Origin: a bacterium
GTDB taxonomy: Bacteria; Sysuimicrobiota; Sysuimicrobiia; Sysuimicrobiales; Segetimicrobiaceae
Assembly (NCBI GenBank): GCA_035307765.1
Contig: DATGHU010000027.1
Location: 1 to 11,755, forward strand
Length of the DNA stretch: 11,755 nucleotides
Direction: 5' to 3'
Shown here: positions 1-6,481 of the stretch, in pieces
How the letters are laid out: each line of letters begins with the position of its first letter
Position numbering within the stretch: position 1 is the stretch's first letter
Position numbers and translations under genes: made by a program
Notes under the pieces: model-generated
Seen by the model: only the letters and a program-made list of their open reading frames with translations
What the model was told of the DNA's origin: nothing
Database searches by the model: none

Positions 1-137
1 AACTGGAGGTGATCGTGCAGGCCGGGTTCAACCACATCTCCATCGGCGGCCCGCTCGGCCGCACACCGGCGGAGGCGATGCGGCTGATCGCCGAACGGGT
101 GATCCCGCACTTCAGGTCGACCACCGCGAACGTGTGA
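1..137 (+). CDS. LLM-class (luciferase-like) oxidoreductase, C-terminal end only
   Basis: Reading from base 3, 44 codons stay open to a TGA at 135-137; the start lies left of the window. The residues include AGFNHISIGGPLG followed by a helix containing PAEAMRLIAERVIPHF. Ending on a small-residue strand (ISIGGPLG) and then an amphipathic helix with VIPHF is typical of bacterial luciferase-like monooxygenases and F420-dependent reductases of the methylene-tetrahydromethanopterin reductase type. These are soluble TIM-barrel enzymes that use reduced flavin or F420. Substrate cannot be inferred from this fragment. A second family member begins at 11012 on the same strand, so the window lies between two such genes. 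The family call is fairly secure; the exact subfamily is not. Confidence 0.7.
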   Translation, partial: LEVIVQAGFNHISIGGPLGRTPAEAMRLIAERVIPHFRSTTANV

Positions 138-392
138 CCGCGCGGCATCCGCTGGGGTGACGGATGCTGATCTGCTTCGAAGTTCCAGCCGAGCACCGGT
201 ATCTTGCTGCGAAGGCGATCCTGGTCCGACAGGACGGCATCCACGGTGCCACGGTCCAGTCCCCGAGGCGAACAGGATCAACGTTCGCTGTCCCACTGGT
301 CCTCGGCATACACGCATTTCTTGCGCAGTCTTCAAGAGGACGTCAAGATTGACGGTCACTGGCCCCGGACATCTCCGAGAGGAGGAGTCGGA
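138..392. other. Spacer with no recognised gene
   Basis: Between the oxidoreductase stop and the leader ORF before the first hydrolase I recognise no protein family on either strand, no tRNA and no terminator hairpin followed by a T-run. A weak small ORF (164-352) is listed separately. A TTGACG hexamer at 349-354 lacks a suitable -10 box 16-18 bases downstream. Confidence 0.5.
164..352 (+). CDS. Possible small hypothetical protein, 62 aa
   Basis: An ATG at 164 is preceded by GGGGTGA at 152-158, a plausible ribosome binding site with a 5-base gap. The first 36 or so codons have the G/C-rich third positions of neighbouring real genes; the last third is less convincing and ends in a charged tail before TGA. 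The product has no signal peptide or membrane segment, and I do not recognise a family. It could be a small cytoplasmic protein, a decayed gene fragment or a chance ORF. Coding status is unproven. Confidence 0.22.
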   Translation: MLICFEVPAEHRYLAAKAILVRQDGIHGATVQSPRRTGSTFAVPLVLGIHAFLAQSSRGRQD

Positions 393-452
393 ATGCAGAC
401 GGCAAAATCTGGGGCGATCATCGAGCGCATGTTCTTGTTCGCCCGGAGGTGA
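393..452 (+). CDS. Possible 19-aa leader ORF overlapping hydrolase 1
   Basis: An ATG at 393 has an excellent Shine-Dalgarno, GGAGG at 381-385 within a run of GAGGAGGAG, with a 7-base gap. The ORF encodes 19 residues (MQTAKSGAIIERMFLFARR) and ends at TGA 450-452, whose last base is the A of the ATG at 452: a TGATG stop-start overlap. It may serve as a translational feeder for the hydrolase, whose own ATG lies too close to its GGAGG. Alternatively it is the frameshifted remains of an N-terminal extension: in the downstream hydrolase copy the corresponding region (GCGCATG at 1745) is in frame, and the spacing to the SD differs by one base. No attenuator-like codon run is present. Confidence 0.35.
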   Translation: MQTAKSGAIIERMFLFARR

Positions 453-460
453 TGGTTACG
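445..460 (+). promoter_or_regulatory. Anomalous initiation region of hydrolase 1
   Basis: GGAGG occupies 445-449. The ATG at 452 lies only 2 bases beyond it, and a GTG at 449 overlaps it. Eight bases beyond the SD, the ideal distance, the codon is ACG at 458-460. In hydrolase 2 the aligned positions are GAAGAGG at 1764-1770, an 8-base gap, and ATG at 1779. The conserved start position has therefore become ACG in hydrolase 1, or was never ATG there. Initiation may depend on coupling from the leader ORF into the ATG at 452. Confidence 0.5.
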
Positions 461-1378
461 GCGACCCGCAACCGCACGCTCGGTCTGGGCATGGTGCACG
501 AGATCGGTACCGGAGTGCCGACCAACACCGCTGAACAGCTGTTGGTCAACGGCGATCCCACCACCGATCTGCGCGATCTGCGGTGCGCGAGCGCGGCCGC
601 AGGGGCGCAGAGCGACACGGGGGTCTCGATCCGAGCGGTCAGCATCGCGCCGGTGCAGTTCGCGAGCGGGGGCGCCGCGGTCGAGGCGATCCTCTACCGA
701 TGCCAAGCGCAAGGCAACGACGCGCCCGCGCTGGTCATTTCAACAGGGGCGGATCGCAATATCAAAGGGCTGGAATGGCTCTCACTCCCGTTGGCTCAAC
801 GCGGCTACATGGTACTGACTCAGCATTACCGCGAGGGTGAGACTCGGTTCCATCTGCGCGACGAGGAAGACATCCAAAATGCCATCTCCTATCTTGAGCA
901 GGTGTCCGATGTCGATGCGCGCCGAGTCGGCATCGTCGGGCACTCTCGGGGCGGCAGCGCCGTGCTTCGCGCCGCGGCGAAGGATGCTCGCGTGCGTTCC
1001 ACGGTGGCGATGAACGCGCCCACGGATTACGCGCGGTGGACCCGAGGGATCCAGCATTACGCCCCCGGTGAATATCGTTCGGCGATTACGCGCTACGGGG
1101 CTACGCCGGACGACGACCCTCATTACTATCAGGCGATCTCGCCGATTACTTACGCAGGTCGGATCAAGACGCCGGTGTTGCTGGTGCAAGGCGGGAACGA
1201 CCTGCGTACTCCGGCCGATCATGCCCAGTGGATGTATGATGCGCTCGTCGAGGCGGGGAATCCACGCGTCAGGCTCGAGGTCTTGCCCGGGTTGGGGCAT
1301 GCCTTTGAAGCTGACGGTGGATACGGCTTCGAGAAGGTCGTGGCGCTTGTCCACCAATGGTTTGCTGATACGCTATGA
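452..1378 (+). CDS. Alpha/beta hydrolase (dienelactone hydrolase / S9-like), copy 1
   Basis: A 308-residue serine hydrolase counted from ATG 452. The nucleophile elbow is G-H-S-R-G with Ser165 in VGIVGHSRGGS. The acid is probably Asp250 in QGGNDLRTP, and the base is His283 in GLGHAF, giving the usual Ser-Asp-His order and spacing. Family members hydrolyse esters, lactones or peptide-like bonds; substrate is unknown. The first 60 residues match no domain I know and contain no hydrophobic signal core, although a stretch ending in AAAGAQ looks like a signal-peptidase site. The start is uncertain (GTG 449, ATG 452, ATG 491, or ACG 458 by comparison with copy 2). The gene is about 81% identical to the hydrolase at 1779 over the last 245 residues. 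It may be co-transcribed with that copy, but a 400-base gap containing gene debris separates them. Confidence 0.85.
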   Translation: MVTATRNRTLGLGMVHEIGTGVPTNTAEQLLVNGDPTTDLRDLRCASAAAGAQSDTGVSIRAVSIAPVQFASGGAAVEAILYRCQAQGNDAPALVISTGADRNIKGLEWLSLPLAQRGYMVLTQHYREGETRFHLRDEEDIQNAISYLEQVSDVDARRVGIVGHSRGGSAVLRAAAKDARVRSTVAMNAPTDYARWTRGIQHYAPGEYRSAITRYGATPDDDPHYYQAISPITYAGRIKTPVLLVQGGNDLRTPADHAQWMYDALVEAGNPRVRLEVLPGLGHAFEADGGYGFEKVVALVHQWFADTL

Positions 1379-1460
1379 TGCTGTTTCGAAGGCTTCACAA
1401 CCTGCGGTTCTCAAGACGGGGTTGCTGACGGTCAATGAACACACACGGCTCGAATCTTGA
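1378..1460 (+). pseudogene. Remnant of the C-terminal tail of a family 5 ABC substrate-binding protein
   Basis: Directly after hydrolase 1, the frame from 1378 reads RRLHN. After a one-base shift, the sequence reads PAVLKTGLLTVNEHTRLES and stops at TGA 1458-1460. The intact binding protein at 6482-8077 ends RRLHNPILLRTGTLTVNEKTWLEA-like: RRLHN, P, LL/VL, R/KTG, LTVNE, T and LE all line up. At DNA level, the final 75 bases of the intact gene align with 74 bases here with a single deletion. Only about 28 codons of a roughly 530-codon gene survive, in the orientation of the hydrolases. The match is by hand and short, but specific. Confidence 0.7.
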
Positions 1461-1778
1461 GCGGACGGACACAGTCACAGGCGTTATGGCCTTCGATGCG
1501 ATCCCGTGATTCCACGCGGAGATGGCTTTGCTTCGTGCGTGGCGAAGCGAAAGGATCGCTGATGACGGGATACTTGCCGGGGCCTCGTGCAGAGCTGTGT
1601 GACGCTGTCGGCACAGCGCGGGGGCCGAGGCGGGATCTCGCGCGGGCCCTTGTGGCTGGCGGTCGCCGCGCACCGGTCGTGTGAGAGGCATGGATTCACG
1701 CGCTCCCCGGGACTGCAAACAGGAACTTTCGGCGTGATGGGTGGGCGCATGCACGGGCGCACCGAAGAGGCGATCGTT
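1461..1778. other. Spacer between the hydrolase copies, no gene recognised
   Basis: About 318 bases. Short ORFs cross it on both strands but none has a family resemblance together with a good ribosome binding site. An in-frame extension of hydrolase 2 runs back to 1587 but lacks a good SD, and its residues look non-coding. The last 34 bases (from GCGCATG at 1745) align with the sequence before hydrolase 1 and form the left edge of the duplication I can see. No promoter is convincing. Confidence 0.45.
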
Positions 1779-2672
1779 ATGGCAACGCGTGACAACCCGC
1801 GTAATCTCCGCAGGACGCAGACGATCGATGCTGTAGCGCCCGGCGATCCTGCCACCGGCCTGTCGGCGTTCCCGCGCGTGAACGCAGCCGCGCATGCGCA
1901 GACCGACACGGGCACGCCGCGCCGAGAGGTTAGCATCACGCCACTGACGTTCGCGAGCGAGGGCGCCGCGGTCGAGGCGATCCTCTACCGATGCCCAGAG
2001 ATCGGGGACGGGATGCCCGCACTGGTCGTTTCAACAGGGGCGGGTCGTAACAATAAGGGACTGGAATGGCTCTCGCTCCCCTTGGCTCAGCGCGGCTACG
2101 TCGTTCTGACTCAGCGCTTCCGCGACAGTGGGACTCGGTTCCATCTGCGCGACGAGGAAGACATCCAGAATGCCATCTCCTACCTCGAGCAGTTGCCCTA
2201 TGTCGATGCACGCAGAGTAGGGATCGCCGGTCGTTCTCGGGGAGGGAGTGCTGTGCTTCGCGCCGCCGCGAAGGATGCCAGGGTGCGGTCCACCGTGGCG
2301 ATGTGTGGGCCCACGGACTACGCGCGGTGGATCCGAGGGATCCAGCACTACTCTCCCAGCACATACCGTTCGGCGATCAAACGCTACGGGGTCACGCCGG
2401 ACGACGACCCCCAATACTTTCAAGCGATTTCGCCGATTAGTTACGCAGGGCTGATCAAGACACCGGTGTTGCTGGTGCAAGGCGGGAGCGACCTGCGAAC
2501 TCCCGCCGATCATGCCCAGTGGATGTATGAAGCGCTCGTCGAGGGGGGGAATCCACGCGTCAGGCTCGAGGTCTTGCCCGGATTGGGGCATGCTTTCGAG
2601 GATGGATTTGGCGGGTACGGCTTCGCCAAAGTCGTCGCACTGGTCCAGCATTGGTTCGCCGAGACGCTCTGA
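1779..2672 (+). CDS. Alpha/beta hydrolase (dienelactone hydrolase / S9-like), copy 2
   Basis: A 297-residue protein. I chose the ATG at 1779 because GAAGAGG at 1764-1770 sits 8 bases upstream; the open frame extends back to 1587 without support. The nucleophile elbow is G-R-S-R-G with Ser153, the probable acid is Asp238 in QGGSDLRTP, and the base is His271 in GLGHAF. The catalytic domain (residues about 52-297) is near-collinear with copy 1, with one extra residue near the end (EDGFGGYGF against EADGGYGF). The residue before the catalytic Ser is Arg rather than the His of copy 1. There is no signal core, though AHAQT near residues 38-42 resembles a signal-peptidase site. Likely a cytoplasmic esterase or acyl-peptide-type hydrolase of unknown substrate. 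The enzyme appears intact. It lies 182 bases upstream of the propeller-protein gene on the same strand. Confidence 0.87.
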   Translation: MATRDNPRNLRRTQTIDAVAPGDPATGLSAFPRVNAAAHAQTDTGTPRREVSITPLTFASEGAAVEAILYRCPEIGDGMPALVVSTGAGRNNKGLEWLSLPLAQRGYVVLTQRFRDSGTRFHLRDEEDIQNAISYLEQLPYVDARRVGIAGRSRGGSAVLRAAAKDARVRSTVAMCGPTDYARWIRGIQHYSPSTYRSAIKRYGVTPDDDPQYFQAISPISYAGLIKTPVLLVQGGSDLRTPADHAQWMYEALVEGGNPRVRLEVLPGLGHAFEDGFGGYGFAKVVALVQHWFAETL

Positions 2673-2854
2673 CGATAAATCGCGGGGGGACCGGTCTTCT
2701 CAAACGGGCTGTGAGAACGTCGGCCGAGCATCGTTGGCGAGGCGCTCTTCGAGTCTCCGGGGTCACGGGTCGCGGGGAGGCGAGAATGCCGCGGTGAACT
2801 GAGATCGATGAGACGGTATGGTGGTGTGATCAAGAACCGAAAGGAACACCGCCC

Positions 2855-5800
2855 ATGAACACTCCGAGCACCACGCATGATGCAAGGATGCTCAACTCAC
2901 TCCGGTGGAGACTGATTGGGCCGTTCCGGGGTGGTCGTGTCGTGGCCGTCGCCGGCGACCCCGAGCGTCCGTTGGTGTTCTACTTCGGCTCCACCGGTGG
3001 CGGAGTGTGGAAGACCGAAGATGCCGGGTGGATCTGGCAGAACATCTCAGATGGCTTCTTTCGGACGGCATCGGTGGGGGCCCTCGCGGTGGCGGACGCC
3101 GATCCGAATGTCATCTACGCCGGGATGGGTGAATGCTGCATCCGTAACAACATCGCGCACGGTGACGGCGTCTATCGGTCGACTGACCAGGGACGCACAT
3201 GGGAATCGGTTGGGTTGGCAGAGACGCGCTCCATCGCTCGCATTCGGGTCCATCCGCGTGATGCCAATCTGGTGTATGTCGCGGCACTCGGGCACACGTT
3301 CGGCGCCCACCCGGCGCGCGGCGTATTCCGGTCTGCCGACGGCGGCAGGTCATGGAACCGGGTGCTCTTTCGGAACGACCGGGCCGGGGCGTGCGATCTG
3401 AGCATGGATCCCACCAATCCGCGCATCCTCTTTGCCGCCATTTGGGAAGCGCACCGCACTCCATGGGAGATGAGCAGCGGAGGTCCCGGGAGCGGTTTGT
3501 TCAAGACGACCGACGGCGGGGACTCCTGGACCGAGATCACCGACAATCCCGGTCTCCCTCGCGGTATCAAGGGCCGGATCGGCGTGGTGGTGTCGCCGGC
3601 GCTCCCGAACAGAGTCTGGGCAGTCGTCGAGGCGGAGGAGGGCGGCGTTTTCCGCTCAGACAATGCCGGCGCGACCTGGACCCGCGTAAACGGTGAGCGC
3701 GAGCTGCGACTGCGGCCGTACTATTACAGTCACATCTTCGCGGACCCAGTGGATGCCGATACGGTCTATGTCGCCAATCAAGATCTATGGAAATCGGTGG
3801 ACGGCGGCCGCACATACACGAAGCGGGCGTTGCCCCACGGCGATCACCACGACCTCTGGATCGATCCCAAGAACCCGCAACGCATGGTGAACGGGAGCGA
3901 CGGCGGTGGAAGCGTCTCTCTCAACGGCGGCGACTCATGGTCGACGATCTACAACCAGCCCACGGCCGAACTCTATCACGTTACCGCGGACAACAGTTTC
4001 CCCTACCGCGTCTACGGCGCCCAGCAAGACAATACGACCCTCTCCCTCCCGAGCAGTACGACCGAGGGGGCGATCACGTATTGCGCTTTTTACGATGTGG
4101 GCGGGAGCGAATCCGGCTACATCGCAGTCAACCCCGACAATCCCAATATCATCTTCGCCGGTATCTACGGACAACAAGGCATGTTGACTCGGTATGATCA
4201 CCAGACCGGTGAAGTCCGGGATATCACGGTGTGGCCGGAAAACGCGGCGGGCTGGGAGGCGGGCAGGCTGAAATATCGTTTCCAGTGGACGTTCCCGATC
4301 GTCCTCTCGCCCCACGATCCGCACGTCCTCTACGCGACCGGTAATCATGTCTTCAGAACGACGAACGAAGGCGCCCGGTGGGAGGCTATCAGCCCCGATC
4401 TTACGCGGAATGATCCGACGAAGCTGGGGTCCTCTGGCGGCCCGCTCACGCCAGAGAATGCCAGTACGGAGTACTATTGCACGGTGTTTGCCTTCTGCGA
4501 GTCTCCGGTGCAACCGGGCATCCTGTGGGCCGGATCCGACGATGGGCTGATCCACATCTCAACGGACAACGGGCGCACCTGGGAGAACGTCACGCCCGCG
4601 ATCCTCCCCGAGTGGGCGTTGATCAGCACCATCGAAGCTTCTCCACACGATCCTGCTACGGCGTACGTGGCCGCGACGCGGTACAAACTGGACGACTTGC
4701 GGCCGTACCTGCTGAAGACCACCGACTTCGGGAAATCCTGGCAGTTGATCGCGAACGGCCTCCCCGAGGATCTCATCACGCGTGTGTGCCGCGAGGATCC
4801 CGTCCGCCGGGGGCTCCTGTACGCTGGCACCGAGACCGGCGTCGTCTTCAGCGTGGATGATGGCGCGCACTGGCACCCTCTGCGGAACGGACTGCCGACG
4901 GTCCCGGTGCACGACCTGGTGGTGAAGAACGATGAACTCGTGCTGGCGACGCACGGCCGTTCGTTCTGGACGCTGGATGACGCCTCGCCGATACGACAAC
5001 TGACCGAGGAGGTGCGCGCGGCACGAATCCACCTGTTCACGCCGCGGGCGACGCCGCGCGTAAAAGTGCGCGGGCTCGCTCTCAGGACAGGCGGACCGCT
5101 GAGCTACGCCATTGCGGGCGGCCTGGGCGTCACCGCGCTGGAACGCGACGGTTCGCCGGTGCTGCTCGATGCCGGTCAAAACCCTCCCACCGGAGTGCTG
5201 GTGCATTACTACTTCCGCGAGAAGCCCATGGACGAGGTCAAGCTGGCATTTCTGGACGACTCGGGACTTCTGCTCCGCGAGTTCTCAAGCAAGCCGGTTG
5301 CGGCGCCGTCGCCGTCTCGCATGGTCCATGCCGCCCCGAGCACCGAACAGGTCACCGTCCCCGCGGAGCAGGGGGCCAATCGATTCGTCTGGAATATGCG
5401 CCTCGCTGGGGCGCGTGAAATACCGGGGGTCTCGATGGTGGTCGGATCTCTTGATGGCCCAATCGTGCTCCCGGGGACCTATCGCGTCCGGCTAACCGTA
5501 GGGGACCTCACGCTGGAGCGCTCGTTCGACATCCGTCGGGACCCCCGGCTCACCCTGACGGACGACGACCTGCGGGCACAGTTCGACTTCCTGGTTGCGG
5601 TGCGCGACAAAATTACTGAGGTACACGACGCCGTCCTTGACCTGCGCGACATACGAACCCAGGTGCAATATTGGATGTTTCGGATCGAAGGCCTGCCCGG
5701 CAGCGGTGCGCTGGCGGGCGTGGCCAACGAATTGGGTTCCGCCCTGGACGGCATAGAGGACGCCTTGATTCAATCGCGGTCCGAAACCTTCGGGGGGCGG

Positions 5801-6040
5801 TTTCAGTATCCCGTCCGCCTGAATAATCAGTTGGCCACCCTCGGCCATGTGACCGGCATGGGGACGGCAGCGCCGACCGACCAAGCGCGCGAGTTGTTCG
5901 CGGAGCTCCGCGCGAAGACAGATGCACAGCTCGACCGATTGGCTGAGGTCAAGCGCAGAGAAGTCGCAATGTTTGGCAACGCACTGCGGGAACTCGGGAT
6001 CCCGCCGATCTGGGTGCGCGGCAGAGGCAGCAGGGGTTAA
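2855..6040 (+). CDS. Large BNR/Asp-box beta-propeller protein (Vps10/sortilin-like), 1061 aa
   Basis: The start ATG 2855 is supported by AAAGGA at 2840-2845 with a 9-base gap. Residues about 15-710 carry repeated Asp-boxes of the S/T-x-D-x-G-x-T/S-W type: STDQGRTW (109-116), SADGGRSW (160-167), TTDGGDSW (218-225), SDNAGATW (268-275), SVDGGRTY (314-321), STDNGRTW (569-576), TTDFGKSW (622-629) and SVDDGAHW. HGDHHDLWIDPKNP and YGAQQDN also recur in bacterial members of this family. A region near 835-895 has FVWNMRL and PGTYRVRLTVGD, a beta-sandwich-like module, and residues 900-1050 are helical. Homologues are often labelled glycosyl hydrolase or photosystem II stability factor-like, but no catalytic site is evident; a ligand- or protein-binding role is as likely. 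There is no signal peptide, unusual for a family often exported. The 182-base upstream gap holds only weak promoter-like hexamers (TATGGT at 2817-2822). Confidence 0.88.
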   Translation: MNTPSTTHDARMLNSLRWRLIGPFRGGRVVAVAGDPERPLVFYFGSTGGGVWKTEDAGWIWQNISDGFFRTASVGALAVADADPNVIYAGMGECCIRNNIAHGDGVYRSTDQGRTWESVGLAETRSIARIRVHPRDANLVYVAALGHTFGAHPARGVFRSADGGRSWNRVLFRNDRAGACDLSMDPTNPRILFAAIWEAHRTPWEMSSGGPGSGLFKTTDGGDSWTEITDNPGLPRGIKGRIGVVVSPALPNRVWAVVEAEEGGVFRSDNAGATWTRVNGERELRLRPYYYSHIFADPVDADTVYVANQDLWKSVDGGRTYTKRALPHGDHHDLWIDPKNPQRMVNGSDGGGSVSLNGGDSWSTIYNQPTAELYHVTADNSFPYRVYGAQQDNTTLSLPSSTTEGAITYCAFYDVGGSESGYIAVNPDNPNIIFAGIYGQQGMLTRYDHQTGEVRDITVWPENAAGWEAGRLKYRFQWTFPIVLSPHDPHVLYATGNHVFRTTNEGARWEAISPDLTRNDPTKLGSSGGPLTPENASTEYYCTVFAFCESPVQPGILWAGSDDGLIHISTDNGRTWENVTPAILPEWALISTIEASPHDPATAYVAATRYKLDDLRPYLLKTTDFGKSWQLIANGLPEDLITRVCREDPVRRGLLYAGTETGVVFSVDDGAHWHPLRNGLPTVPVHDLVVKNDELVLATHGRSFWTLDDASPIRQLTEEVRAARIHLFTPRATPRVKVRGLALRTGGPLSYAIAGGLGVTALERDGSPVLLDAGQNPPTGVLVHYYFREKPMDEVKLAFLDDSGLLLREFSSKPVAAPSPSRMVHAAPSTEQVTVPAEQGANRFVWNMRLAGAREIPGVSMVVGSLDGPIVLPGTYRVRLTVGDLTLERSFDIRRDPRLTLTDDDLRAQFDFLVAVRDKITEVHDAVLDLRDIRTQVQYWMFRIEGLPGSGALAGVANELGSALDGIEDALIQSRSETFGGRFQYPVRLNNQLATLGHVTGMGTAAPTDQARELFAELRAKTDAQLDRLAEVKRREVAMFGNALRELGIPPIWVRGRGSRG

Positions 6041-6123
6041 CGGACCAGGTTCAACGAGCTGCGGGAGGTCAGCCGATCAATCAACGGCCCAACACCGCCG
6101 TTCCGCGTTTACTGGGAAGAGCG

Positions 6124-6362
6124 CTAGCCCGCCGTCATCGTGGCACGCAGCCATTCTACACAGGCCGCGGGGAACAACGCCGCGGTGACGACGAATAGCC
6201 TGCCGACGAGCAGCCATTCAACGGCACCGCTGTGTTGATTCGGGTCCCATCGAACACTCCCTCGATCCAATCTCGCCAAATCCGCGTGACCAGGAATGCC
6301 AGGCCGGTTACGAAACCGAGGATTGTCTCGAGCCAAACCTGGACTCGTAAGCTCCTCGTCAT
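6124..6362 (-). pseudogene. Small two-helix membrane protein, frameshifted
   Basis: Reading leftward from ATG 6362-6360, the frame encodes MTRSLRVQVWLETILGF followed by a first hydrophobic helix and IWRDWIEGVF. Near 6246-6254 the meaningful reading moves to another frame, giving DPNQHSGAVEWLLVG, a second hydrophobic helix and CVEWLRATMTAG before TAG 6126-6124. The two halves together give a roughly 80-residue protein of a type I have seen as a conserved hypothetical in actinobacteria-like genomes: TM helix, W-R-D-W-I-E, short loop, TM helix, VEWxRA. A one-base deletion in place of something like FGVDP accounts for the break. Function is unknown. It lies 119 bases downstream of the binding-protein gene on the same strand. 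A sequencing or assembly error cannot be excluded. Confidence 0.6.
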
Positions 6363-6481
6363 CACGACCTTCATTCCCTGCGGATTCTGATCACCCACAC
6401 GAGTACTTCCCGTTCAACACCCCCCAATTCTTGTCGCGACGGGAGAGACCCACGGCGTCGGCATGCAGGCCCGATCGGCGC

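Larger units (their letters stand above)
425..2672 (+). repeat. Diverged tandem duplication of the hydrolase gene
   Basis: Unit A runs from about 425 to 1378 and unit B from about 1745 to 2672. Both start with GCGCATG, share an SD and then the hydrolase gene. Long DNA matches remain, for example the stretch coding GAAVEAILYRC, the one coding FHLRDEEDIQNAISYLEQ, and GGCTCGAGGTCTTGCCCGG near the 3' end. The N-terminal 50 codons have diverged more than the rest. A binding-protein tail remnant (1378-1460) follows unit A but no clear counterpart follows unit B. Confidence 0.8.

Noticed and set aside
349-377. TTGACG as a -35 box for hydrolase 1
   Set aside because: No -10-like hexamer at 16-18 bases (atctcc, tctccg), and the start point would fall within the leader SD.
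1587-1778. 64-residue N-terminal extension of hydrolase 2
   Set aside because: No ribosome binding site near its possible starts, residues are arginine/glycine-rich and non-coding in character, and ATG 1779 has a properly spaced SD.
2690-2760. Possible second binding-protein tail after hydrolase 2, reading LLK..V.T..EH.W on the plus strand
   Set aside because: Only a handful of residues match the tail pattern and DNA identity to the 1378-1460 remnant is around half by eye, not clearly above chance. A profile search would be needed.
2855-6040. Calling the propeller protein a glycosidase
   Set aside because: Asp-boxes are structural and occur in many non-enzymatic propellers; I see no sialidase arginine triad or GH74 acid pair that I could defend.
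6041-6127. 28-codon in-frame extension after the propeller-protein stop, ending VYWEER
   Set aside because: It has no recognisable homology, follows a clean TAA, and overlaps the better-supported minus-strand membrane-protein remnant.
6165-6190. Paired CCGCGG palindromes suggesting a terminator hairpin
   Set aside because: There is no T-run on either side, and they lie within the membrane-protein coding remnant.
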